37,154 nucleotides of DNA. It comes from JAISST01 sp050434145. Its GTDB lineage: Bacteria; Fusobacteriota; Fusobacteriia; Fusobacteriales; Fusobacteriaceae. Under the pieces are notes generated by a model that saw only the letters and a program-made list of their open reading frames with translations, was not told the origin of the DNA and did not search any database. Shown one piece after another: positions 1 to 8,565 of the stretch (its first letter is position 1; each line of letters starts with the position of its first letter). The stretch spans positions 1 to 37,154 of the forward strand of contig NZ_JBNPVX010000029.1 in the NCBI RefSeq assembly GCF_050434145.1, given 5' to 3'. Made by a program: the position numbers and the translations under genes.

Positions 1-109
1 ATAAAAATATAATATGTAATGAAGAATTATAGCGTATTTCATGGGATTCTCAAATAATATTTAGATAAAATCCCTACAAAAACTTGACACTACCGCTTAA
101 AATCTATCA

Positions 110-138
110 TTGATTAAAAGAATAAAATATTATATAAT
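110..138 (+). promoter_or_regulatory. Predicted sigma-70 promoter of the Nfn-type gene
   Basis: TTGATT (110-115) and TATAAT (133-138) are separated by 17 bp. The predicted transcription start is near 145, giving a leader of about 60 nt before the start codon at 205. The match to the housekeeping consensus is good, but the flanks are so AT-rich that chance matches are possible. Confidence 0.55.
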
Positions 139-204
139 AATTTAATAAAATATTTTTTATGACTCAGATTTTCAGAGAATCTTTTTCATAATGGAGGGAA
201 TATA

Positions 205-2481
205 ATGTATAAAATTTTACAAAAAAGAATGTTGACTCCAATTATCTGTCTTATGGATATAGAAGCTCCTCATTTATCTTTAGCTGCAAAGCCAGGTCAA
301 TTTTTAATTACAAAAATTGATGAGAAAGGAGAACGTATTCCTCTCACTATTTGTGACTATAATCATGATAACAAAAGTATTACCATAGTTTTCCAAATAG
401 TAGGAAATTCCACTGAAAGAATGGCCCAATTGGAAGAAGGTGATTTTTTTCAAGATATTGTTGGACCTCTTGGACAAAGTTGCGAATTCCTACATGAATC
501 TATAGATGATTTAAAAAATAAAAAATACCTTTTTATTGCTGGTGGAGTAGGTACTGCCCCTGTTTACCCCCAAGTAAAATGGTTTCATGATCATGGTCTA
601 ATGGCTGATGTAATAATTGGTACTAGATCTAAAGATACTCTTATTCTTGAAAATGAAATGAAAAAAGTCGCTGATAATCTTTACATATGTACTGATGATG
701 GTTCATATGGCACTCATGGTAATGTTACAATACTTTTAGAAAATTTAATAAAAAAAGAAAATAAAAAATATGATCATATTGTAGTTATTGGACCAATGAT
801 TATGATGAAGTTTGCATCTCTAAAGTGTAAAGAATATAATATAGAACACACAGTAAGTCTAAACCCTCTTATGGTAGATGGCACTGGTATGTGTGGTGCT
901 TGTAGAGTCACAATTGGTGATAAAGTAAAATTTGCTTGTGTTGATGGTCCCGAATTTAATGGGCGTTTAGTTGATTTTGATGAAGCAATGAAAAGACAAA
1001 ATATGTATAAAACTTCAGAGGGACGTAATATTCTCAAAATTCGTGAAGGAAATACTCATCACAATCATAATTGTCCTATCCACAATGAAGAAGTTATATT
1101 TAACAAACTTAAGAAAGTCCCAGTAAGAGAGCAAGAACCAAATGTAAGAAACAAAAACTTTGATGAAGTATGTTATGGATATAATTTGGAAGAAGCAAAA
1201 ATAGAAGCACAACGATGTCTCAATTGTAAAAATCCTCTTTGTGTAGCTGGTTGCCCTGTATCTATAGACATACCTGGATTTATTCAAGAAATTAAAAATA
1301 CAAATATAGATAAAGCAGGAAAAATTATTAACAAATATTCTAGTTTACCTGCTATTTGTGGGAGAGTATGCCCGCAAGAAAGTCAATGTGAAGGGAAGTG
1401 CATTCTTGGAATCAAAAATGAACCTGTATCAATTGGAAAATTGGAAAGATTTGTAGGTGACTATATTATTGAAAAAGGATTAGATATTGTTCTTCCAGAA
1501 AAAATAAATCAGAAAGTAGCTGTAATAGGCAGTGGACCAGCTGGTCTTACTGCTGCTGGGGACCTTGCAAAAATGGGATATAGTGTCACAGTTTTTGAAG
1601 CTCTTCATAAATTAGGTGGTGTTTTAAGCTATGGTATTCCAGAATTTAGACTACCTAAAGAAAAAATAGTTGATAAAGAAATCGAAAGCTTAAAGAAATT
1701 AGGTGTAGTATTTGTTACAGACTGTATCATTGGTAAGACTATTACCATTGATCAATTATTGGACAATGAACATTTTCATGCAGTCTTTATTGGAAGTGGA
1801 GCAGGTTTGCCAAAATTCATGAATATTCCTGGAGAAACTCTTAATGGTATCGTTTCTGCTAATGAATTTCTTACAAGAGTTAATCTGATGAAAGCCAATG
1901 ATAGTGAATATGACACACCAGTAAAAATTGGTCAGAAAGTAGGAGTTATTGGTGGTGGAAATGTTGCAATGGATGCTGCTCGTACTGCCAAAAGATTGGG
2001 CGCAGATAGTTACATAATATATAGAAGAGGTGAAGAAGAGCTCCCAGCAAGGCGTGAAGAAATAGAACATGCTAAAGAAGAAGGTATCAAATTTATGTTT
2101 TTAGTTTCCCCTACAGAATTCATAGGAGACGAGAATAATTGGCTAAAAGAAATGAAAATGGTAAGAATGGCATTAGGTGAACCTGATGAAAGTGGTAGAG
2201 CTAAGTTTTCTCAAATCAAAGATAGTGAATTTTCAATGGAAATTGATACTGTTATTATGTCATTAGGAACGTCTCCTAATCCACTTATTTCCTCTACTAC
2301 AGAAAATCTCAGCACTGATAGATGGAATTGCATTGTTGCAGATGAAGCCACAGGTCAGACATCAAGAAAGGGTGTCTTTGCTGGTGGAGATGCAGTTACT
2401 GGAGCTGCAACAGTCATTCTAGCAATGGAGGCTGGGAAAAAAGCTGCCAATGCAATAGACAAATATTTAAAAACTTTATAA
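205..2481 (+). CDS. Single-chain NfnAB/SudBA-type ferredoxin:NADP oxidoreductase (fusion)
   Basis: 758 aa. The N-terminal third is a PyrK/SudB (NfnA)-type flavoprotein: a GGVGTAP nucleotide-binding loop near residue 113, then a [2Fe-2S] site with D225, C230, C233 and C245. One Asp plus three Cys is the ligand set known for NfnA. The rest is a GltD/SudA (NfnB)-type module: two four-cysteine [4Fe-4S] clusters (C338/341/346/350 and C385/389/395/399), an FAD Rossmann motif GSGPAG (442-447) and an NADP(H) motif GGGNVA (583-588). In the Nfn family the two parts are separate subunits that couple NADH, ferredoxin and NADP by flavin bifurcation. Here they are one polypeptide. The start has GGAGGG 7 nt upstream. 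A glutamate synthase or sulfide dehydrogenase role is less likely because no large partner subunit is adjacent. The family is clear; true bifurcation is inferred. Confidence 0.88.
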   Translation: MYKILQKRMLTPIICLMDIEAPHLSLAAKPGQFLITKIDEKGERIPLTICDYNHDNKSITIVFQIVGNSTERMAQLEEGDFFQDIVGPLGQSCEFLHESIDDLKNKKYLFIAGGVGTAPVYPQVKWFHDHGLMADVIIGTRSKDTLILENEMKKVADNLYICTDDGSYGTHGNVTILLENLIKKENKKYDHIVVIGPMIMMKFASLKCKEYNIEHTVSLNPLMVDGTGMCGACRVTIGDKVKFACVDGPEFNGRLVDFDEAMKRQNMYKTSEGRNILKIREGNTHHNHNCPIHNEEVIFNKLKKVPVREQEPNVRNKNFDEVCYGYNLEEAKIEAQRCLNCKNPLCVAGCPVSIDIPGFIQEIKNTNIDKAGKIINKYSSLPAICGRVCPQESQCEGKCILGIKNEPVSIGKLERFVGDYIIEKGLDIVLPEKINQKVAVIGSGPAGLTAAGDLAKMGYSVTVFEALHKLGGVLSYGIPEFRLPKEKIVDKEIESLKKLGVVFVTDCIIGKTITIDQLLDNEHFHAVFIGSGAGLPKFMNIPGETLNGIVSANEFLTRVNLMKANDSEYDTPVKIGQKVGVIGGGNVAMDAARTAKRLGADSYIIYRRGEEELPARREEIEHAKEEGIKFMFLVSPTEFIGDENNWLKEMKMVRMALGEPDESGRAKFSQIKDSEFSMEIDTVIMSLGTSPNPLISSTTENLSTDRWNCIVADEATGQTSRKGVFAGGDAVTGAATVILAMEAGKKAANAIDKYLKTL

Positions 2482-2491
2482 ACTCATGGAT

Positions 2492-2520
2492 AAACAGAGG
2501 AAGTTTTCCTCTGTTTTATT
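2492..2520. terminator. Bidirectional terminator between Nfn-type and MOSC genes
   Basis: AAACAGAGGAA (2492-2502) pairs with TTCCTCTGTTT (2506-2516) around a 3-nt loop. T-rich tracts lie on both sides, so it can stop both the plus-strand gene ending at 2481 and the minus-strand gene ending at 2516. Confidence 0.85.
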
Positions 2521-2959
2521 TTTTTCCAATATTATCTATTTCCAAACTATCCCCTACAGATATTTTTCCACCTTCTAACACAATTGCAAATACCCCTTCT
2601 CTTGGCATTATACAATCACCCATTTTTTCATAAATTGCACATCTGTCATGACATTCTTTGCCTATTTGAGTCAATTCCAATATTACACTATTGCAAACAA
2701 ACCTTGTTCCAATAGGAATGTTTTTAAAGTCTATACCTTCTACTACTAAGTTTTCTCCAAAAGCACCAAAATCAACTTTTGCTCCTCGATCATTAAATTC
2801 TTTTACTTTATCATAGGAAATTAAACTTACTTGTCTATGCCAATTTCCACCATGAGCATCATTTTCTAGCCCAAAATCTTTTATAAAATTTCCTGTAAAA
2901 ATATTTATTTTTGCAGTTCCTTTTTTTTCGCTAATACAGACTGCTATTACTTTACCCAT
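2516..2959 (-). CDS. MOSC domain-containing protein
   Basis: 147 aa from the chosen ATG at 2959, which has GGAGG about 5 nt upstream; a longer reading of 160 aa would run through that ribosome-binding site. The protein is essentially one MOSC (Moco sulfurase C-terminal) domain: a beta-rich fold with the typical GENLVVEG segment and a conserved GKECHDRC stretch carrying the cysteine proposed to hold sulfur. Related small MOSC proteins are linked to molybdenum cofactor, or to sulfur/oxime-type reductions. No molybdenum genes are in the window, so the substrate is unknown. It is a single gene between a shared terminator and the divergent MATE gene. Confidence 0.85.
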   Translation of the reverse strand: MGKVIAVCISEKKGTAKINIFTGNFIKDFGLENDAHGGNWHRQVSLISYDKVKEFNDRGAKVDFGAFGENLVVEGIDFKNIPIGTRFVCNSVILELTQIGKECHDRCAIYEKMGDCIMPREGVFAIVLEGGKISVGDSLEIDNIGKK

Positions 2960-3136
2960 TTTTCCTCCAAAAAAAAATTTTATTATTAATATTTCCATAG
3001 CATTATAATCAAATATGTGATATAGTAGTAGGAAATTAAATGCATCAGAAAGTAAACCTTCTCTTTTGCTTAGTTAAATATATTTTTAATTAACATTATA
3101 TCAAATAATATTATTTTAAGGAAGTGACATTGTCAA

Positions 3137-4489
3137 ATGAATAAAAACACTGCTGTAGATATCCTAAATGGCCCTATCTGGAAGCAACTATTAATTTTTT
3201 TCTTTCCAATTTTATTAGGTACTTTTTTTCAACAAATTTATAATACTACTGATACTGTTATTGTAGGTAATTTTGTAGGTAAAGAGGCTCTCGCAGCTGT
3301 AGGAGGCAGTCCATTTTACATTATCAATTTATTCATTGGTTTTTCTATAGGATTATCATCTGGTGCTTCTGTTATTATATCACAATTTTATGGTTCTAAG
3401 AAAAATAGACCATTATCTGAATCTGTACATACATCTATAGCTTTTAGTTGCATCATCGGACTTGTACTGACCATTATTACCATAATCTTTGGAAGACAAC
3501 TACTAATAGTACTTAAAGTACCTACTGATTCATTGGAACATTCTCTAAGATATCTTAATATAATATCTATTGGTTTTATATTCTCTATGTTATATAATAT
3601 GGGGACTGCAATATTTCGTGCGATTGGTGATACAAAAAAACCATTGTATTTTTTGATTATAAGCTGCATCACTAACATTGTATTGGACCTATTCTTTGTA
3701 GTTTATCTAAAACAAGGTGTAGTAGGAGTTGCAATAGCTACTGTCATATCCCAATTTATCAGCGTTGTTTTGACTTTTTATTCATTATCACATGTCCATG
3801 AAAATTATAAGTTATCATTTAGAAAAATAAAAATTACACCTATAATTTTACTTAGAATACTAAAAATAAGTTTGCCACGTGGTCTACAATCAGCTCTGTT
3901 TTCACTTTCTAATATCATTATTCAATCCAGTGTAAACCAACTAGGTACTGATTATGTAGCTGGATGGACAGTAGATACAAAGATAGAACAAGTTTTTTGG
4001 ATGGTTTCATCATGCTTTGGAGTTGCCATCACTACTTTCACAGCACAAAACTTTGGTGCAAGAAAATATGACCGTGTAAAAAATGGGTTAAAAATATGTA
4101 CTAAAATGACTTTGATTACTGCTATTTTTATTAGTACTCTGATCTATATATTGGGACCTAGATTAGTACATTTATTTACTAATGACCAATCTGTAATAGC
4201 TGTCTCAATTATAATGTTACGTACTCTGTCTCCATTTTATATTTTATATATTGGTGTAGAAATGATTGCAGGATTTTTATATGGAATAGGTATTTCCATC
4301 ATTCCTATGATCATTACAGCAAGTGGTATTTGTGCATTTAGAATACTCTGGGTAGCTACTATTGTAGGTAATAAACCCACTCTATACAAAGTAATAAGTT
4401 GCTATCCTATATCATGGGCACTCACTTCTATTATTTTTATTATATACTACAAGTATAGTAAGTCAAAAAAATACCTTTTAAGAGAATAA
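3137..4489 (+). CDS. MATE family efflux transporter
   Basis: 450 aa, the usual MATE length, with about twelve hydrophobic segments in two similar halves. Recognisable MATE features are the opening GPIWKQLLIFFFPILLG, the FFQQIYNTTDTVIVG region in TM1-2 and RAIGDTKKPL in the first half. It is an inner-membrane drug or metabolite/cation antiporter. The sequence resembles the DinF/NorM-like branch common in anaerobes; the substrate cannot be read from it. The ATG is preceded by AAGGAAGTGA at about 9 nt. It is probably a single-gene unit because a strong hairpin follows directly. Confidence 0.9.
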   Translation: MNKNTAVDILNGPIWKQLLIFFFPILLGTFFQQIYNTTDTVIVGNFVGKEALAAVGGSPFYIINLFIGFSIGLSSGASVIISQFYGSKKNRPLSESVHTSIAFSCIIGLVLTIITIIFGRQLLIVLKVPTDSLEHSLRYLNIISIGFIFSMLYNMGTAIFRAIGDTKKPLYFLIISCITNIVLDLFFVVYLKQGVVGVAIATVISQFISVVLTFYSLSHVHENYKLSFRKIKITPIILLRILKISLPRGLQSALFSLSNIIIQSSVNQLGTDYVAGWTVDTKIEQVFWMVSSCFGVAITTFTAQNFGARKYDRVKNGLKICTKMTLITAIFISTLIYILGPRLVHLFTNDQSVIAVSIIMLRTLSPFYILYIGVEMIAGFLYGIGISIIPMIITASGICAFRILWVATIVGNKPTLYKVISCYPISWALTSIIFIIYYKYSKSKKYLLRE

Positions 4490-4510
4490 AGTACAATTCA
4501 GAGTTTATAA

Positions 4511-4546
4511 AAATAAGACACAGATTGATCTGTGTCTTATTTTTTC
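4511..4546. terminator. Bidirectional terminator between MATE gene and xpt
   Basis: A near-perfect 14-bp stem: 4511-4524 pairs with 4529-4542 (core AAGACACAGA/TCTGTGTCTT) with a 4-nt loop and T-rich flanks on both strands. It ends the plus-strand transporter gene and the minus-strand xpt gene. Confidence 0.92.
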
Positions 4547-5113
4547 TTATTCAAATATTACTTTACTATCCTTAAATTCTTTTATATTAGCCAATGATTC
4601 CACTCTAATACCCTTATCAATCAACTTTTGTTCTCCAGCCTGAAAGCCCTTCGTAATCACTATTCCCACACCCATCATCTCAGCACCAGCTTGACTTATT
4701 ATGTCCTCTAATCCAATAATAGCATTTCCCATTGCTAGAAAATCATCAATAACAAGCACTTTATCATCTGAATTCAAAAATTCTTTTGAAACACTTACCA
4801 TATATTCAGTATCCTTTGTAAAAGAATATACTTTTGAGCTATAAAAATCATCCATAGTAGATGGAACTTTCTTCTTTGCAAAGACCAAAGGTACTTTAAA
4901 AGCATAAGCTGTCGCAAGACCCACCGCAATTCCTGAAGCTTCTATAGTCATTATTTTATTTATTTCCAAATCTTTAAATCTCTTCTTAAATTCTTTCCCC
5001 ATCTCCAACATAAGTTCAGGATCAATTTGGTGATTTAAAAAATTATCTACTTTCAAAATTTTATTATCAATTATTCTACCATATTTTCTAATATATTCCT
5101 TTAATAATGTCAT
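4547..5113 (-). CDS. xpt: Xanthine phosphoribosyltransferase
   Basis: 188 aa from the ATG at 5113, with GGAGG 6 nt upstream; this is the normal Xpt length. It is a cytosolic purine-salvage enzyme that makes XMP from xanthine and PRPP. The PRPP-binding signature VLVIDDFLAMGNA is present, as are the N-terminal MTLLKEYIRKYGRI and the IEASGIAVG loop typical of Xpt. No adjacent xanthine permease gene is seen. The leader is short (about 28 nt from the predicted start site) and holds no purine riboswitch, unlike many Firmicute xpt genes. Neighbours are unrelated, so it looks monocistronic. Confidence 0.93.
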   Translation of the reverse strand: MTLLKEYIRKYGRIIDNKILKVDNFLNHQIDPELMLEMGKEFKKRFKDLEINKIMTIEASGIAVGLATAYAFKVPLVFAKKKVPSTMDDFYSSKVYSFTKDTEYMVSVSKEFLNSDDKVLVIDDFLAMGNAIIGLEDIISQAGAEMMGVGIVITKGFQAGEQKLIDKGIRVESLANIKEFKDSKVIFE

Positions 5114-5147
5114 TATTAACCTCCAGAAATAATCTTGATAGGTAATC

Positions 5148-5177
5148 ATTATACCACATTTGTTAGCTTTATGCCAC
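5148..5177 (-). promoter_or_regulatory. Predicted xpt promoter
   Basis: On the minus strand GTGGCA (5177-5172) and TATAAT (5153-5148) are spaced 18 bp. The -10 is perfect and the -35 matches 4 of 6. It puts the start site about 28 nt before the xpt ATG. Confidence 0.6.
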
Positions 5178-5207
5178 TTTTTTATTTACTTTTAGGGCTT
5201 TTCACAT

Positions 5208-5230
5208 AAAAAAAGCAGGAAAAACCTGCC
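5208..5230 (-). terminator. Terminator after rnmV
   Basis: Read on the minus strand: GCAGG, a 5-nt T loop, CCTGC, then a run of seven T. It lies 16 nt past the rnmV stop and marks the end of the long minus-strand gene run. Confidence 0.88.
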
Positions 5231-5245
5231 AAACATTTTTATATA

Positions 5246-5797
5246 CTAATCCAAAGCTTGTATAAATTCATCATAACTAATTCCATATCTATTCAACCTT
5301 GACAAAAATTGCTTTCCATTAGAATAGCCAATTCCCAAGCGATTTCCAACAATATTTCTTTTTTCAGCCGAATTGGCCATTCCCAGTAATCCATTATCTA
5401 TCATGTGACTTATATTGAATATTGGTTCAACATTGGACTCCACTGCACATTTAGCTTTCTTTAAAGCATTTATAATTGCAATTGGTATAGCATTTTCTAC
5501 ACCAATATCACCTGCTTTTGTCCCTTCACTGCGACTAATAAAAGCATTTTTTGCATTGGGAAAATTGACGTTCAATGTTTTTCTAATCTGCTCTCCTGCA
5601 AAATCGGGATCTGTCAAGATAATTATCCCATTCTTTTCATAAGCTGTTTTTATTTTTTCTAATGTCTTTGCTTTTTTTACTGCAAAACCATTGACTTCTA
5701 TCACTTCAGCATTTACAGCAGCTTTTACAGCAGAAATATCATCACGTCCCTCTACAATTATTACTTCTTTTATAAATTCTTTTTGCTCATTTTCCAA
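5246..5797 (-). CDS. rnmV: Ribonuclease M5 (5S rRNA maturation)
   Basis: 183 aa. This is a Toprim-domain endonuclease that trims the 5S rRNA precursor. The N-terminal IIVEGRDD supplies the Toprim glutamate and LTDPDFAGEQIR supplies the DxD metal-binding acids; the C-terminal half (ISHMIDNGLLG, GNRLGIGYSNGKQFL) is typical of RnmV. The start is TTG at 5797 with AGGTGA 6 nt upstream. That Shine-Dalgarno lies inside the last codons of the esterase gene, whose stop is 2 nt away, so translation is probably coupled. The common neighbour ksgA is absent. Confidence 0.93.
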   Translation of the reverse strand: MENEQKEFIKEVIIVEGRDDISAVKAAVNAEVIEVNGFAVKKAKTLEKIKTAYEKNGIIILTDPDFAGEQIRKTLNVNFPNAKNAFISRSEGTKAGDIGVENAIPIAIINALKKAKCAVESNVEPIFNISHMIDNGLLGMANSAEKRNIVGNRLGIGYSNGKQFLSRLNRYGISYDEFIQALD

Positions 5798-5799
5798 AT

Positions 5800-6816
5800 C
5801 TATTCACCTAGTTTTTCTTCAAAATATATAAGAAAATTTTTCATATCTTCTGCTACATAGTCCCATGTATGCTCTTCACCCAAGCAAAGATTTCCCTTAA
5901 ATTTATAGTTTAACTTTTTTAATTGAATCACAGTGTCTATCCATTGTTGGAGCATTTTATAATTGATATAATCATTTTTTCCAACACTTAAATAAAAATA
6001 TCTTTTATCAATAAGACTTTTGGGAACTTTTTTCATCAATTCATAAGGATCTTCCTTAAGAATTTTATATCCCCAGCTACTAAAGACAGTTAGAAAATCT
6101 TTTTCTTCACTACTTTTAAATAAGAATTTGGGAATATACAAAAATTTAAATATCCACAAACAACTTCTATTAACTGCCATTCTAACTAAGTTAGTTGCAC
6201 CTGAAAAGCTTCCTATAATAAGAAATTTATCCAAATTCTTAATACCTAATTTAAAAGCACCATAGCCACCCATAGAGTAACCCACTATGCCAAATCTATT
6301 TATTTTCCACTGATCTTTGATTTCACTATAGACTTCTTTCATAAAAAAGTCTTCATATCTTTTGGACTTCTGTCCATAAAAATTGCTATACCAACTTTTT
6401 CCATGATTACCAGAATTAACAAATATTAAAAGCAAAGGTCTGATTTTTCCTTGCTCAAACAAATTCAAATAATTATTTATTGCCAAACCTTTGTCAATCC
6501 ACTCATACATATCATTTCCCAGTCCATGTAAAAAGAACAATCCTTCACTTATTTCATTTGCAACTTCTTTTGGATAGGCAATAATATAATCTAAAGTTTC
6601 ATCTACATATATACTTTCAATTGATTTTTTAAGAATTTGGATCTTACTTCTATCCAATTTTACATAATTAATTTTATTATTTTTAATTTCATCAACTTCA
6701 GTAAAGGACAATACTTTATCTATTGCATTTTGAAATTTTTTGTGATTTAGTTGAGTAACAATCACATATATCAAATAACAACTCACAAATAAAATCACTA
6801 AAATTATTATTTCCAT
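5800..6816 (-). CDS. Membrane-anchored alpha/beta hydrolase, putative esterase
   Basis: 338 aa from the ATG at 6816, chosen because AAGG sits 9 nt upstream. ATGs at 6825 and 6822 are nearly on top of that site. Residues 1-22 form one hydrophobic N-terminal segment (anchor or uncleaved signal), so the catalytic domain is probably outside the inner membrane. The domain resembles the esterase D / FrmB group: an FLHGLGND oxyanion loop, the nucleophile elbow GYSMGG with S181, and likely acid and base D282 (GKNDY) and H316 (EEHTW). The substrate is unknown; small acyl esters are typical for the family. It follows asnS by about 33 nt and abuts rnmV. Confidence 0.8.
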   Translation of the reverse strand: MEIIILVILFVSCYLIYVIVTQLNHKKFQNAIDKVLSFTEVDEIKNNKINYVKLDRSKIQILKKSIESIYVDETLDYIIAYPKEVANEISEGLFFLHGLGNDMYEWIDKGLAINNYLNLFEQGKIRPLLLIFVNSGNHGKSWYSNFYGQKSKRYEDFFMKEVYSEIKDQWKINRFGIVGYSMGGYGAFKLGIKNLDKFLIIGSFSGATNLVRMAVNRSCLWIFKFLYIPKFLFKSSEEKDFLTVFSSWGYKILKEDPYELMKKVPKSLIDKRYFYLSVGKNDYINYKMLQQWIDTVIQLKKLNYKFKGNLCLGEEHTWDYVAEDMKNFLIYFEEKLGE

Positions 6817-6849
6817 AAACATCATCCTTCAATAAGGAAACACTATTTT

Positions 6850-8241
6850 TTAAAACTCCGCACTTTTTGGTGTTCTAGGAAATGGAATTACATCCCTTAT
6901 ATTTGTCATTCCAGTAATGTACATTATTATCCTTTCAAATCCAAGACCAAATCCTGAGTGAGGAAAACTTCCGTATTGCCTCAAATCCATATAAAAACCA
7001 TAATCCTCTATTTTCATTCCATTTTCTTTGATTTTTTTAGCTAATACATTATAATCATCTTCTCTTTGAGACCCACCAATTATTTCTCCTATCCCAGGAG
7101 CTAGTAAATCCATTGCTCTCACTGTCTTTCCATCATCATTAAGTTTCATATAAAACGCTTTTATCTCTTTTGGATAATCAGTCAAAAATACTGGCTTTTT
7201 GAAATGTTCTTCAGCCAAATATCTCTCATGCTCACTTTGTAAATCAATACCCCATTTTATTGGAAAATCAAATTTTTTCCCAGAAGCCAACAATATATCT
7301 ATAGCTTCTGTATATGTAAGTCTACCAAATTCATTGTTTAATACATTATTTAATTTATCAAATAGTCCTTTTTCTATAAAACTATTGAAAAATTCCATTT
7401 CTTCTGGACAATTTTCCATAGTGTATCTTATTACGAATTTTACCATCTCTTCAGATAAATCCATATTAGCATCAAGATCCGCAAAGGCTATTTCAGGTTC
7501 TATCATCCAAAATTCTGAAGCATGTCTTGCAGTATTAGAGTTTTCTGCTCTAAAAGTAGGTCCAAATGTATATATATTTCTGAATGCAGAGCAATAAGTC
7601 TCACCATTTAGCTGTCCACTAACAGTAAGATTAGTTTCTTTTCCAAAAAAATCTTGGCTACTATCTACAGTACCATTATCTGTTTTTGGCAAATCATTTA
7701 AATCAAGTGTTGTTACTCTGAACATCTCTCCTGCACCTTCTGCATCAGAGCCAGTAATAATTGGTGTATGAACATAAACAAAGCCTTTGTCTTGAAAAAA
7801 TTTATGTATTGCATATGCAACAACTGACCTTACTCTAAATACTGCTGCAAAGGTATTAGTTCTTGGTCTCAAATGAGCTATAGTTCTCAAATATTCAAAA
7901 GTATGCCTCTTATTTTGGAGTGGATAATCCAAACTTGCTTTTTGATATATTTCTATTTTAGTTGCTTTTATTTCTACTTCTTGACCCGAACCTTCAGATT
8001 TTACCAATTTTCCTTTTACTATAATCGAGGAAATTATTGATAAATGAGATATTTCTTCAAAATTATCAAGATTTGTATCAAATACAATCTGTATTCCTTT
8101 AAAATATGTTCCATCATTTAATTCAATAAATCCAAAATTTTTCTGCGATCTTATTTTTTTTACCCATCCAGAAATACATACTTCTTTTTCAATATAATCG
8201 TTAGATTTTCTAAATAAATCCTTTACTAAATCGTACCCCAT
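6850..8241 (-). CDS. asnS: Asparaginyl-tRNA synthetase
   Basis: 463 aa, standard length. It charges tRNA-Asn with asparagine in the cytosol. An N-terminal OB-fold anticodon-binding domain (about 1-110; VCISGWVKKIRSQKNFGFI) precedes a class II catalytic core. Motif 2 lies in the TFRAENSNTARHASEFWMIE region, and motif 3 is GFGLGFERIIMY near the C-terminus. FFGKETNLTVSGQLNGE and the ending FPRTPKSAEF separate AsnRS from AspRS. The start has GGAGG 7 nt upstream. It sits in the minus-strand run behind a DUF896 gene (32-nt gap). No T-box leader is present, as expected inside an operon. Confidence 0.97.
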   Translation of the reverse strand: MGYDLVKDLFRKSNDYIEKEVCISGWVKKIRSQKNFGFIELNDGTYFKGIQIVFDTNLDNFEEISHLSIISSIIVKGKLVKSEGSGQEVEIKATKIEIYQKASLDYPLQNKRHTFEYLRTIAHLRPRTNTFAAVFRVRSVVAYAIHKFFQDKGFVYVHTPIITGSDAEGAGEMFRVTTLDLNDLPKTDNGTVDSSQDFFGKETNLTVSGQLNGETYCSAFRNIYTFGPTFRAENSNTARHASEFWMIEPEIAFADLDANMDLSEEMVKFVIRYTMENCPEEMEFFNSFIEKGLFDKLNNVLNNEFGRLTYTEAIDILLASGKKFDFPIKWGIDLQSEHERYLAEEHFKKPVFLTDYPKEIKAFYMKLNDDGKTVRAMDLLAPGIGEIIGGSQREDDYNVLAKKIKENGMKIEDYGFYMDLRQYGSFPHSGFGLGFERIIMYITGMTNIRDVIPFPRTPKSAEF

Positions 8242-8273
8242 TCTAATGCCTCCACAATTTATATTAATTTTTG

Positions 8274-8537
8274 TTAATTCACTATTGTTCCATCTTCATC
8301 TACAATGGTAATTTTTTCCAAATGACCTATAACTTGCTTTTTAAACCTTATCATATATATTTTCCTATGCTTTTCTCTATCTGACTTTTCTTCTTCAGTT
8401 AATGGTCGTTCTCTGGATATTTTGGTAAAATTATTTATTCTTCCTATCAAATCTTCCATTGATAGTTCTTCCAATTTTACTTCTTCCAAATTTTCTTCAG
8501 TAATTTCTTCTCCTGTCAATTCATTATTTTTTTTCAT
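8274..8537 (-). CDS. DUF896 (YnzC-like) small protein
   Basis: 87 aa from the ATG at 8537, with GGAGG 12 nt upstream; a longer reading from TTG at 8558 would overlap that ribosome-binding site. The acidic N-terminal stretch (about 5-30, rich in Glu) is followed by the DUF896 core: MEDLIGRINNF, RPLTEEEKSDREKHRKIY, and an ending on a beta-turn DEDGTIVN. B. subtilis YnzC, the best-known member, is a small helical-hairpin protein of uncertain function. It lies between a SEDS polymerase gene and asnS with gaps of about 30 nt, so it is probably cotranscribed. Confidence 0.85.
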   Translation of the reverse strand: MKKNNELTGEEITEENLEEVKLEELSMEDLIGRINNFTKISRERPLTEEEKSDREKHRKIYMIRFKKQVIGHLEKITIVDEDGTIVN

Positions 8538-8565
8538 TGTTAAATTTTTCCTCCACAAATTAAAA

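Noticed and set aside
166..186. Hairpin plus T run in the leader of the Nfn-type gene (attenuator)
   Set aside because: The stem is only about 6 bp, almost all A/T with one wobble, too weak to call without RNA data.
774..1287. Open frames antisense to the Nfn-type gene
   Set aside because: They lie wholly inside a well-supported gene, have no ribosome-binding sites and show no family features. The same applies to other antisense frames in hprK, polC, rpiB and slyD.
5114..5177. Purine riboswitch upstream of xpt
   Set aside because: The predicted promoter leaves a leader of only about 28 nt, with no room for and no sign of the aptamer.
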